64,000 nt of DNA from Luteimonas sp. S4-F44 (GTDB lineage: Bacteria; Pseudomonadota; Gammaproteobacteria; Xanthomonadales; Xanthomonadaceae): the NCBI RefSeq assembly GCF_022637415.1, contig NZ_CP093340.1:1736001-1800000 (forward strand), read 5' to 3'. The notes below the pieces were generated by a model that saw only the letters and a program-made list of their open reading frames with translations, made no database searches and had not been told where the DNA came from. The position numbers were made by a program, and so were the translations under genes. This document shows, one piece after another, positions 19,595-27,185 of the stretch (position 1 is its first letter; each line of letters begins with the position of its first letter).

Positions 19595-19986
19595 GACTGT
19601 GCTCCCGGCTCGCCCTGCGGATGGCGCAGGCTTTCGAGGATCTGCATGACTTCCTGGATGTAGGACAGCTTGCTGACGAAATTGTCGGCACCGGCGCGCG
19701 TGGCGTGTTCGCGGTGCTCGGCGTCATCGAAGTGGCTGGCGATCACGATGTAGGGCGGGTCGTCCTGCGCTTTGATCAACCGTGCGGCCTGCAGGCCGCC
19801 CATCTCGGGCATCGCCAGGTCCATCAGCACCACGTCCGGGCGCAGCGCCTCGGATTGCGCGATCGCCTCCAGGCCGTTGCCGGCGGTGCCGACCACGTCC
19901 AGCCAGTCCAGCCGGCGCAGGTGACGAAGCGCGGCGTTGATGAAGCCGTCGTGGTCGTCGACCAGCAGTACTTTGATCTTGTCCAT
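19591..19986 (-). CDS. Stand-alone receiver-domain response regulator
   Basis: 131 residues forming one receiver domain and nothing else. It has the acidic pair (LLVDDHDG), phospho-acceptor Asp in [14 protein letters not shown], the Ser/Thr position (IVIASHF) and the Lys in NFVSKLSY. It lies between rpoN and fleQ, 8 bp after the former and overlapping the latter by 4 bp, so it is co-transcribed with both. It is not CheY: the CheY signature segments are absent and cheY is elsewhere. Its cognate kinase and output are unknown; a role in tuning FleQ or RpoN is inference from position. Confidence 0.85.
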   Translation of the reverse strand: MDKIKVLLVDDHDGFINAALRHLRRLDWLDVVGTAGNGLEAIAQSEALRPDVVLMDLAMPEMGGLQAARLIKAQDDPPYIVIASHFDDAEHREHATRAGADNFVSKLSYIQEVMQILESLRHPQGEPGAQS

Positions 19987-19994
19987 GGGCAGTC

Positions 19995-21404
19995 TCAGGC
20001 CGTTCGGGCCAATGGCGCGGACGCCGGTGCACGGCGCAGGCGCGCGGGCGGAATGTCCAGCTGTTCGCGGTACTTGGCAACCGTCCGGCGCGCGATGTGC
20101 ACGCCTTGTCGTGCGAGCAGCGCAGCGATCGCGTCGTCGGCCAGCGGGCGGTGGCGCGGCTCGGCCTCGATCAACCGCCGCACCATCGCCCGGACGGCGG
20201 CGCCGGAGACCTCCGCGCCTTCCAGGCGGACTGCGAAGAAGCGCTTCATCTCGATCGTGCCGCGTGGTGTCTGCAGGTACTTGCCGGTCGTGATCCGCGA
20301 CACCGTCGATTCGTGCATGCCGATCGCCTCGGCGACCTCCTTGAGCGTCAGCGGCGCGATGGCTTCCTCGCCCCGGGTCAGGAACGCAGCCTGGCGTTCG
20401 ACCAGCACGCGCGCGGTGCGCAGCAGCGTGTCGTAGCGCATCGACAGGCCGCGTGCGAACCAGCGCGCTTCCTGCAGCAGTTCGCGCATCGGCGCAGCGG
20501 CCTCGCCGCCGTCGGCGAGCATGCGTTCAAAGCCGGCGTTGATCGTCACGCGCGGGGTGGTGAGCGGATTCAATGCGACGCGCCAACCGGCATCGGCATG
20601 CCAGACCACGACATCGGGCACCACCGCGTTATCGGCGATGGGGGCGCCGACCTCCGCCGGACGGGGATCGAGCTTGCGTATCAGCGCGATCGCCTCGTGG
20701 ACGTCCTCGGGGACGCGTTCGAGACGCCGCGCGATCGCGTCGATATCGTGCGCGGCCAGCAGGTCGAGCGCGCCCTCGACCAGACGCCGGGCCAGCGGGC
20801 GGCCGGGCACGCGGCCGGGCAGGGCGTCGAGCTGCGCCAGCAGACCCTCGCGCACGTCGCGGGCGGCAATGCCGGCCGGGTCGCCGGCCAGCAACCGCTG
20901 GCGCACCGCCTCGGCCTGCGCCAGCGAGCAACCCAGCTGCACCGACGCACGTTCGGCGAGTGCGTCGGGCGCTGCGAGCAGATAGCCGGCCTCATCGCAG
21001 TGGGTCAGCCAGAATGCGGCGATCGCCAGCTGCGCGTCCGGCAGCTCCAGCGCCAGGCGCTGTAGGATCCGCCAGTGCGGGTCGCTCGAGGCGTCGGCCG
21101 CGATCCGCTGCAGGCCGTCGTCCTCGCCGCTCCAACTGGCGCCGCGGACCTCCCACATCGTGCTGTCGGGCAGTTCGTCGAACGCCGCGACCTCGACCCG
21201 GCCGTCGGGCAGGGGGTCGGCGTCGGTCGGCGCGGGCGCAGCGGTGGGCGCCTCGTCGAGCTCGAGCATCGGGTTGTGCGCGAGCACGCGGCGCACTTCC
21301 AGTTCCAGTTGCTGGCCGTCGAGCTGCAGCAGACGGATGGACTGCAGCAACTGCGGTGTCAGATGCAGCTGCTGACCGAGCTGCAGCGAGGCGGAGGCCT
21401 TCAT
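19995..21404 (-). CDS. rpoN: RNA polymerase sigma-54 factor RpoN (flagellar RpoN2 type)
   Basis: 469 residues. The Gln/Leu-rich activator-binding region I is at the N-terminus (LQLGQQLHLTPQLLQSIRLLQL), the core-binding domain is in the middle, and the C-terminal RpoN box ARRTVAKYRE recognises the -24 element. Xanthomonads carry a second rpoN inside the flagellar cluster and this copy fits that. ATG at 21404 is chosen because region I starts there; the longer frame to 21488 adds non-conserved residues. Confidence 0.95.
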   Translation of the reverse strand: MKASASLQLGQQLHLTPQLLQSIRLLQLDGQQLELEVRRVLAHNPMLELDEAPTAAPAPTDADPLPDGRVEVAAFDELPDSTMWEVRGASWSGEDDGLQRIAADASSDPHWRILQRLALELPDAQLAIAAFWLTHCDEAGYLLAAPDALAERASVQLGCSLAQAEAVRQRLLAGDPAGIAARDVREGLLAQLDALPGRVPGRPLARRLVEGALDLLAAHDIDAIARRLERVPEDVHEAIALIRKLDPRPAEVGAPIADNAVVPDVVVWHADAGWRVALNPLTTPRVTINAGFERMLADGGEAAAPMRELLQEARWFARGLSMRYDTLLRTARVLVERQAAFLTRGEEAIAPLTLKEVAEAIGMHESTVSRITTGKYLQTPRGTIEMKRFFAVRLEGAEVSGAAVRAMVRRLIEAEPRHRPLADDAIAALLARQGVHIARRTVAKYREQLDIPPARLRRAPASAPLARTA

Positions 21405-21503
21405 GTCGGAATCCCGTCGCGCTGGAGGACAGCGCGTGCAGGCATCGTGAAGGCGGCGTGACGGGAATGCGATCGGGCAGTTCCCCACACGGGCCGGGGA
21501 TCG

Positions 21504-21530
21504 CCTGACGGCTGTCAGGGTTTCCCTGAC
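21504..21530. other. Overlapping, mutually exclusive hairpins between luxR-type gene and rpoN
   Basis: Three alternating copies of CCTGAC/GTCAGG form a 6-bp hairpin (21504-21519, 4-nt loop) that competes with a perfect 7-bp hairpin (21514-21530, 3-nt loop). There is no T-tract. The site lies in the 169-bp gap between the LuxR-type regulator and rpoN. It could be a terminator, an RNA switch or an operator with an inverted repeat; the sequence does not decide. Confidence 0.5.
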
Positions 21531-21573
21531 GCGCGCGTCGGCGCGGGTGCCGGAATTCTGGCGCCGCCGCGCC

Positions 21574-22206
21574 TCAGTCGCCGGCCGGTCGCTGTCGCGC
21601 GGCGAGCAGCACCAGATCGTTGGCGCGTCGGCAGCCGAGCGTCTCCATCATGCGCGCGCGGTGGGTCTCCACGGTCTTGACGCTGATCGCCAGCTCGGCG
21701 GCGATCTCCTTGCTGCTGCGCCCGCGGCCGATCAGGTCGAGGATCTGTTGCTGACGCCTGGACAGCGCATCGACGCCGCTCTGGACCGGACGGCCGAACA
21801 TCGGCGCCATCAGCCGCGACGACAGCCGCGGGCTGAGATACAGATCGCCGGCTATCGCCGTGCGCAGTGCCAGCTCCAGTTCCATCGGCGCGGCGTCCTT
21901 GACGATGAAGCCGGCCGCGCCGCGTTCGATCGCGCTGCGCACGTGCTGGGCGTCGTCGTGCATCGACATGATCAGCACGCGGGTAGCGGGCAATTGCGCG
22001 TGGATCGCGACCATCGCCTCGATGCCGCTGCGGCCGGGCAGCGAGAGGTCCATCAGCACCAGGTCGGGGCGATGGGCCAGGCTCAGTGCCAGCGCTTCGT
22101 CGGCACTGCTGGCCTGTGCGCACACATCGACCTCGTCGAAGCCCTGCAGCAGCCGGTCCAGGCCGGCCCGTACCAGCGTGTGGTCATCGACGATCAGTAC
22201 GCGCAC
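21574..22206 (-). CDS. LuxR/NarL-family response regulator
   Basis: 210 residues. The receiver domain (VRVLIVDDHTLVRAGLD, phospho-acceptor Asp in LVLMDLSLPG, Lys in FIVKDAAP) is followed by a LuxR-type helix-turn-helix (LSRRQQQILDLIGRGRSSKEIAAEL ... VKTVETHRARMME). GTG at 22206 is preferred because GGAGGGG lies just upstream; an ATG at 22242 would add a non-conserved tail. No histidine kinase adjoins it. The NarX-type kinase at 43439-44776 is the only kinase of matching class in the window. Confidence 0.9.
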   Translation of the reverse strand: MRVLIVDDHTLVRAGLDRLLQGFDEVDVCAQASSADEALALSLAHRPDLVLMDLSLPGRSGIEAMVAIHAQLPATRVLIMSMHDDAQHVRSAIERGAAGFIVKDAAPMELELALRTAIAGDLYLSPRLSSRLMAPMFGRPVQSGVDALSRRQQQILDLIGRGRSSKEIAAELAISVKTVETHRARMMETLGCRRANDLVLLAARQRPAGD

Positions 22207-22238
22207 CAGTCCAGTCCCCTCCTGGCCGCCGTGAGGGG

Positions 22239-22273
22239 CCACCCCGGTGGACAGGATACGTCAGCCGGGGTGG
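22239..22273. repeat. 9-bp inverted repeat (CCACCCCGG / CCGGGGTGG)
   Basis: Perfect 9-bp arms with a 17-nt spacer, filling most of the 73-bp gap between the PilZ-like gene and the LuxR-type regulator gene. It may be a transcription barrier or an operator of the regulator gene. Confidence 0.5.
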
Positions 22274-22279
22274 AGGGCG

Positions 22280-22849
22280 TCAGCGCCGGCGCTGTTCGGC
22301 GACCTGGCGCCGGTGCAGGCGGAACAGATGGCGGTCCAGCGCTTCAACGAGGTCGGCGCGCAGACCGGCGAAGGCCAGCCACACTCGCGTACCAGCGTGG
22401 CCCTGTTCGCAGGCCACCACCGTCGCCGGCAAGGCCAGGTGGTCGGGCAGCCAGTCGGCCGGCTGCAGCCGCACGATCGCGGCGGCGCCCGACGGCAAAT
22501 GCTGGCCCGGTTCGAGGTCGACCCGCAGGCCATGGCAGGACCAGTGCAGCCGACGATCGACCAGGCCGTCGTCGCGCCGGGCCAGCCGGCCGAGCAGGGC
22601 GAGGATCAGGTCGAGCTTGGCGTCCATGCGCTGGGCCAGCAGCGGCAGGTCGCCGTGATCCTCGCCGCCGTCGTCCTTGCGCAGGTCCTCGATGTGGGCC
22701 AGCGCCGACAGCAGGGTGATGGCCTCGGTCTGTCGGCCGGCGCCGTCGGCCGGCTCGATGGCCAGCGGCAGGTCGAGTTCGCAACTCAGCGCGTCGCCGA
22801 ACAGCCGCGCTTCGGCCTCGGCCGGCGTGGTCGACGCGAGCGGACTCAC
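22280..22849 (-). CDS. PilZ-like protein of the flagellar cluster
   Basis: 189 residues. The first half is a helical region with alternating hydrophobics; the second half looks like a PilZ beta-barrel (HWSCHGLRVDLEPGQHLPSG, then VRLQPADWLPDHLALPATVVACE and RVWLAFAGL). The usual RxxxR entry motif for c-di-GMP is not visible and the DxSxxG motif is reduced to WSCHG, so ligand binding is doubtful. It overlaps the fliT-like gene by 4 bp and follows fliS-fliT, the gene order seen in Xanthomonas. Confidence 0.68.
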   Translation of the reverse strand: MSPLASTTPAEAEARLFGDALSCELDLPLAIEPADGAGRQTEAITLLSALAHIEDLRKDDGGEDHGDLPLLAQRMDAKLDLILALLGRLARRDDGLVDRRLHWSCHGLRVDLEPGQHLPSGAAAIVRLQPADWLPDHLALPATVVACEQGHAGTRVWLAFAGLRADLVEALDRHLFRLHRRQVAEQRRR

Positions 22850-23142
22850 GATGCCTGCTCCAGTCCGGCGTAGACCCGCGAGGCGGCGTTGGCACGATGC
22901 GCCTGCCGCAACTGCGCGGCGGCCGTGTCGCGGCGTGCGCCCAGCCTTGCGGTCAGCGCGAGCTGGGCGTCGAGCAGGGCGCGCAGGGCCGGCGCCGGCA
23001 GCGCGGCCCCGGCGGACGTGACCGTGTCCCGCAGGCGCTGACCATAGGTGTCCAGTAGGTCTGCCGCGGTCGCCAGGTCATCGTGCGCGATCGCCGCATC
23101 GAGCGCGGAAAGATCGCGATACAGGGCCTCGAGCGCGCTCAT
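22846..23142 (-). CDS. fliT: FliT-like flagellar chaperone
   Basis: 98-residue all-helical protein (MSALEALYRDLSALDAAIAHDD ...), the size and place of FliT, the chaperone of the FliD cap. Sequence identity to enteric FliT is not evident by eye, so the call rests mainly on length, helicity and position directly after fliS (4-bp overlap). Confidence 0.65.
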   Translation of the reverse strand: MSALEALYRDLSALDAAIAHDDLATAADLLDTYGQRLRDTVTSAGAALPAPALRALLDAQLALTARLGARRDTAAAQLRQAHRANAASRVYAGLEQAS

Positions 23143-23555
23143 GCCGATGCGCCGGTCGCTGTGCTCGCCGCCTTGCCGGGCCCGATGGCGGCCCAGGCGG
23201 CATCGACCTCGGCCAGCAGTGCCAGCGATTCGCGCAGGCCTGCAGGATCGTTCTGCAGGTTGGCTTCGGTCAGCCGACGCACGATGTAGTCGTAGAGCGA
23301 GGACAGATTGGCGGCGATCTCGCCGCCGGCCTCGTGGTCGAGCGAACCGTCGAGATGGCCGACGATCGCGCAGGCCTCACCGATCGCCTTGCCCTTGCGC
23401 GCCTGATCGCCACGTTCCAGGCAGGCTTCGGCCAGGCGGATGCGCTCGCACGCGCCAGCCAGCAACAGGGCGACCAGCCGGTGCGGATCGGCCTCCATGA
23501 CGGCGCCCTCCAACTGCGTCTGACGGTACTGCTGGGCGTAGTTGCGGGGCATCAT
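23139..23555 (-). CDS. fliS: Flagellin export chaperone FliS
   Basis: 138-residue FliS with the conserved start NYAQQYRQTQLEGAVMEADPHRLV and the helix SSLYDYIVRRLTEANLQND. It binds the flagellin C-terminus and prevents premature polymerisation. It is 16 bp downstream of fliD. Confidence 0.95.
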   Translation of the reverse strand: MMPRNYAQQYRQTQLEGAVMEADPHRLVALLLAGACERIRLAEACLERGDQARKGKAIGEACAIVGHLDGSLDHEAGGEIAANLSSLYDYIVRRLTEANLQNDPAGLRESLALLAEVDAAWAAIGPGKAASTATGASA

Positions 23556-23571
23556 CGGGTGTCTCCGAGCA

Positions 23572-24969
23572 TCACTGTGAGGTCTGTGCCGACAGCGCGG
23601 TGAGCTGCTGGGCGAGATAGGTGTTGGTGGTGCTCATCTGCGCCATGAGCTTGTCGAGCGCCACGAACTGCGCCTTGTAGCGCTCGGCGACACCTTCCAT
23701 CCGCGTCTCCAGCGCCTCGCGTTGCTTGGCGACGTCCTTGACCTGGCCGTCGAGGCTGTCCTTGCGCGAGGTGAATGAGCCTTCCTTGCCGACATAAGTC
23801 TTGACCACGACGTTGAGTCGGCTGGCGATGCCGGTCTCGCCGGTGAAGGCCGCCGCGATCTTGGCCGGGTTCTCGGCCATCGCGGCGTCGAACTTGGCGG
23901 CATCGAGCACCAGGTTGCCGTTGGGATTGGGGTGGCCTTGGGTCTGCAGGCCCAGGGTCTTGGCATCGAGCCCTTGCGCGGCGAGTTCGCCAAGCAGCTC
24001 GCTCATCATCCCGCGCAACTGCGAGCCGGCGCCGCGCATTTGCGCATCGCCGGTCAGCGACGACGGTGTCTTGGTCTCGGCGTTGTAGCTGGTGGCGGTG
24101 GTGATCGCGTTCAGAGCGGCGTTGTAGGCCTTGACGAAGCCTTCGACGGCCGCGCGGCTGCCGGCGGGGTTGGCGGCGACCTCGACGATGCTCGTGCCGG
24201 CGTCCTTGAGCTTGAGGGTCAGGCCCTGGACTGCGTCGGTGACGGTGTTGCTGGCGCTGGTGGTGACCAGCCCGTCGATGGACAGCTTGGCATCGGCGGC
24301 CGGGACCTGTTCGGTGAGGCCATCGACCAGGCCATGCAGATCGCTGTCGCCTTCGATCACCGACAGCGTGATCGCATGCGCCGCACCGGTCTTGGCGCTG
24401 CCCAGTGACAGATGCTGGCCCTCGTCGGAGGTCAGCAGCGCGGCCTGCACGCCGTGCTTGCCGGCGGCGGCGGTGATCGCATTGCGGATGTCGGTCAGGG
24501 TGGCGTCCTTGGCCACGGTCACCTCGACGACATCGGCGCCGATCCCGACCCGCAAGGTGCCGGCCCCGAACTTGGTGGTCTTGTCGAGGCCGTCGCCGAC
24601 CAGCTTGTGCGCGGTGGCCAGTTGCTCGACCACGACCTCATAGCGTCCCAGCGGTGTATTGCCGCCGACGGTGGCGCCGAGCACGGTATCGGTGATGGTG
24701 CCGGTCGGCGCGGTGCCGGTGGTCGAGCGCGAGCTGACTGTCCGGGCACCCAGCGCCTCGGGCTTTTGCAACGCATCGAGTGCGGTCTTGAGCCCATCGA
24801 AGGCCGAGGTCACGGTGCCCAGCCCGGAGAGTTTGAACTTGGCGTTCGTCTCGAGTTTGTTCAGGCGGTTGTCGTGCGGCGCGCGGTCGGCCGCGACCAA
24901 TTGGTTGACGATGCCGCTGATGTCGAGCCCAGAGCCCACGCCGCCGTAACCAAAGGAATAGTCCGCCAT
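23572..24969 (-). CDS. fliD: Flagellar filament cap protein FliD
   Basis: 465 residues. The N-terminal motif GVGSGLDISGIVNQLVAADR and the C-terminal coiled region (SLDGQVKDVAKQREALETRMEGVAERYKAQFVALD) are the FliD-N and FliD-C domains. Five copies cap the filament tip and fold incoming flagellin. ATG at 24969 has a GGGAGA ribosome site 7 nt before it; the longer frame to 25071 starts upstream of both predicted promoters' start regions and is rejected. Confidence 0.96.
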   Translation of the reverse strand: MADYSFGYGGVGSGLDISGIVNQLVAADRAPHDNRLNKLETNAKFKLSGLGTVTSAFDGLKTALDALQKPEALGARTVSSRSTTGTAPTGTITDTVLGATVGGNTPLGRYEVVVEQLATAHKLVGDGLDKTTKFGAGTLRVGIGADVVEVTVAKDATLTDIRNAITAAAGKHGVQAALLTSDEGQHLSLGSAKTGAAHAITLSVIEGDSDLHGLVDGLTEQVPAADAKLSIDGLVTTSASNTVTDAVQGLTLKLKDAGTSIVEVAANPAGSRAAVEGFVKAYNAALNAITTATSYNAETKTPSSLTGDAQMRGAGSQLRGMMSELLGELAAQGLDAKTLGLQTQGHPNPNGNLVLDAAKFDAAMAENPAKIAAAFTGETGIASRLNVVVKTYVGKEGSFTSRKDSLDGQVKDVAKQREALETRMEGVAERYKAQFVALDKLMAQMSTTNTYLAQQLTALSAQTSQ

Positions 24970-25025
24970 GTCCGGTCTCCCGTTGTCCGCTGGCGCCGCC
25001 CTGACGGGCGCGCGCTCTGGATTGG

Positions 25026-25052
25026 ATATCGGCGCACGCGCGCCGGGCTTGA
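25026..25052 (-). promoter_or_regulatory. sigma-28 promoter of fliD
   Basis: Minus strand TCAAGCCC-N11-GCCGATAT, close to TAAAGTTT-N11-GCCGATAA with the right 11-nt gap. It is 57 bp upstream of the fliD ATG. Confidence 0.72.
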
Positions 25053-25066
25053 GTCGATCCAGACCA

Positions 25067-25082
25067 TGCACATTGCGTGCCA
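25067..25082 (-). promoter_or_regulatory. sigma-54 promoter of fliD
   Basis: Minus strand TGGCACG-N4-GTGCA, with GG and GC 10 nt apart; one mismatch (G for T) in the -12 element. It lies just upstream of the sigma-28 site, giving fliD a dual promoter. Confidence 0.7.
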
Positions 25083-25123
25083 GCGCCGCGCCCTCGACCA
25101 GTGCGGTCTTCCTTAACGCGAAA

Positions 25124-25149
25124 CCCGCCTTCCGTTGCCGGAAGGCGGG
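25124..25149 (-). terminator. fliC transcription terminator
   Basis: Perfect 10-bp stem CCCGCCTTCC / GGAAGGCGGG with a 6-nt loop, 35 bp after the fliC stop. On the minus strand it is followed by only a short TTT run, so termination may be partial. Confidence 0.7.
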
Positions 25150-25184
25150 CCTGGGTCCACCTCAGTGCGGGAACTGCGGCGCGA

Positions 25185-26678
25185 TCAGCGCAGCAGGCTC
25201 AGCACGTTCTGCGGGATCTGGTTGGCCTGCGCCAGCATCGCGGTACCGGCCTGCTGCAGGATCTGCGTGCGCGACAGCTCAGCGGTCTCCTTGGCGAAGT
25301 CGGTGTCGACGATGCGGCTGCGCGCGGCCGACAGGTTCTCCGAACCGGTCTGCAGGTTCGCCACGACCGAGCTGAAGCGGTTCTGCACGGCGCCCAGGTC
25401 GGCGCGGGCCGAGTTGACCGAGTTCAGGGCGGCGTCCATCGCCAGGATCGCGTTCTCGGCGCCGCGCTCGGACGAGATGTCGAGCTGGGCGAAACCGGTG
25501 GCGGCAGCACCTTCGGCGAAGTTCGTCGTCGCGCCGGCGGCCAGGCCGGTCTGTTCGAGCAGGCCGGCGGCATCGTCGCCCGCGCTGGCGCCGATCGTGA
25601 AGTTGCCGTTCGCCGAGGACAGGGCGACATTGCCGTTGTCGTCGAGCGCGGCGGTCACGCCGGTGTTGTAGCTCTGGTTATTGATCGCGGTGACCAGGTT
25701 GCTGGCCCGCTCCGACGCGCTGCCCGCGGCGCCGTAGCTGATCGTGATCGCCTCGGAGCTGTCGCCCGACGGCAGCACGCCCTGCAGCGTGAAGCTGCCG
25801 GCGGTGAAGGTGCCCGCCTCGGTCTGCGCGGCGACCGAGCCGGTGATCGCGCCGGTCAGCGCGACCGCGGCGTCGGAGGCGTTGCTGAAGGTGACCACGC
25901 CGTCGGCGGCGGTGGCCGTCAGGCCTGCGGCCTGGTCGGTGATGCCCGCAGCGATCGCGGTCGCCAGCGCCTCGGCGTCACGGCCGGCACCCGCGGCGAT
26001 CTCGACCTCGGTGCCGTTGACGGAGAACGTGAACGCCGCTTCCGGATCGGCGACACCGGCGGTGTCGAAGGTCAGCGTGCCCGGCGTGGCGGCGCCGCCG
26101 CCCGCATCCGCACCGCCGGTCGCGGCGACGCCGGTGACCGTGGCCGCGGTGGCGGCTTCGTTCCAGTTGCCGAGCTTGCTGATGTTGGCGTTGGCGATCT
26201 GCGCGACGCTGATCGTCTGGCCCTGGTTGGCACCGACCTGGAACGCCTGATTCTGGAAGCTGCCGTCGAGCAGCTTCTTGCCGTTGAAGTTGGTCTGCTC
26301 GGCGACGCGCTGGATCTCGGACTTCAGCAGCTGGACTTCGGCGTTGAGCGCGGCGCGGTCGGTGTCGGAGTTGGTGGCGTTGCGCGACTGCACCGACAGC
26401 TCGCGGATGCGCTGCAGGTTGTTGCCGATCTCGCCCAGTGCGCCTTCGGCGGTCTGTGCCAGCGAAATGCCGTCGTTGGCGTTGCGGGCGGCCTGGTTGG
26501 CGCCGCGGATCTGGGTGCTGAAGCGTTCGGAAATCGCCAGGCCGGCGGCGTCGTCCTTGGCGCTGTTGATGCGCAGGCCAGAGGACAGGCGCTGGATCGT
26601 CGTCGACAGGCTGGCGCTGTTGGTCGACAGGTTGCGCTGAGCGTTCAGTGAAATGGTGTTGGTGTTGATGACGGACAT
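25185..26678 (-). CDS. fliC: Flagellin FliC
   Basis: 497 residues. The N-terminal D0/D1 region (SVINTNTISLNAQRNLSTN to about residue 150) and the C-terminal D1/D0 region (ANLQTGSENLSAARSRIVD ... NQIPQNVLSLLR) are highly conserved. The central 260 residues are variable, Ala/Thr/Gly-rich surface domain. It is the only flagellin gene in the window. ATG at 26678 has an AGGAGA site 7 nt upstream and a sigma-28 promoter about 100 bp upstream. Confidence 0.98.
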   Translation of the reverse strand: MSVINTNTISLNAQRNLSTNSASLSTTIQRLSSGLRINSAKDDAAGLAISERFSTQIRGANQAARNANDGISLAQTAEGALGEIGNNLQRIRELSVQSRNATNSDTDRAALNAEVQLLKSEIQRVAEQTNFNGKKLLDGSFQNQAFQVGANQGQTISVAQIANANISKLGNWNEAATAATVTGVAATGGADAGGGAATPGTLTFDTAGVADPEAAFTFSVNGTEVEIAAGAGRDAEALATAIAAGITDQAAGLTATAADGVVTFSNASDAAVALTGAITGSVAAQTEAGTFTAGSFTLQGVLPSGDSSEAITISYGAAGSASERASNLVTAINNQSYNTGVTAALDDNGNVALSSANGNFTIGASAGDDAAGLLEQTGLAAGATTNFAEGAAATGFAQLDISSERGAENAILAMDAALNSVNSARADLGAVQNRFSSVVANLQTGSENLSAARSRIVDTDFAKETAELSRTQILQQAGTAMLAQANQIPQNVLSLLR

Positions 26679-26777
26679 TGCTGGTCTCCTGGATGAGGGA
26701 ATCCGGCGGTACAGGGCCTTGCCGGGTGGCTCCGCAGGGGCTTGCCGTCTCACCGGCCCTGTCCTCTGCTGAGTCCA

Positions 26778-26804
26778 TTAACGGCGCACTGGGGCCGGGC
26801 TTTA
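26778..26804 (-). promoter_or_regulatory. sigma-28 promoter of fliC
   Basis: Minus strand TAAAGCCC-N11-GCCGTTAA: the -35 TAAA and the -10 GCCG-TAA match the FliA consensus with exact 11-nt spacing. The predicted leader is about 90 nt. Confidence 0.87.
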
Positions 26805-27185
26805 GGGCTTTCGTCGTTTCATCGAGGTGGCGGGCCCGCGTGCGCGCTGCGGACCCGTGGCCCGGCCCGCTGCCATTGCGCGCCGAAGAGGCGTTGCCGA
26901 TGCCCGCGCCGATGCCGGGCGCGGGCGGCATGACAAGAGAACACCCGCGTGGTGTGGGGCTGGGGTGTCGCGGTGTGCGGTCAGCTGTCGTCCGGACGTG
27001 GCCTGGGGCAGATCGGCATCGGGCGACATCGCCGTGCGTGCGGCGAGCGCGGCTGTACGCCCGCGAGCGTGCCGAAGGCGGGCGTGTGCCGGGACGTGAC
27101 GTGACGTGCGGTTTGCGCGGTCACCTCACGCGGGCGATTCCGCCTGCGCGTGCCTACCCGCGCGGTGCGCGACGAGGCTGTCCGA
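26805..27185. other. Non-coding spacer between flgL and fliC
   Basis: Together with the fliC leader this is the longest gene-free stretch of the cluster (about 500 bp). Apart from the fliC promoter it contains a short tandem repeat (GACGT three times, 27093-27107) and GC-rich inverted repeats, but no open frame with conserved residues and no clear flgL terminator. Confidence 0.5.

Noticed and set aside
25124..25149. Inverted repeat considered as part of the dispersed palindrome family
   Set aside because: Different sequence and only 10-bp arms; it is an ordinary terminator of fliC.
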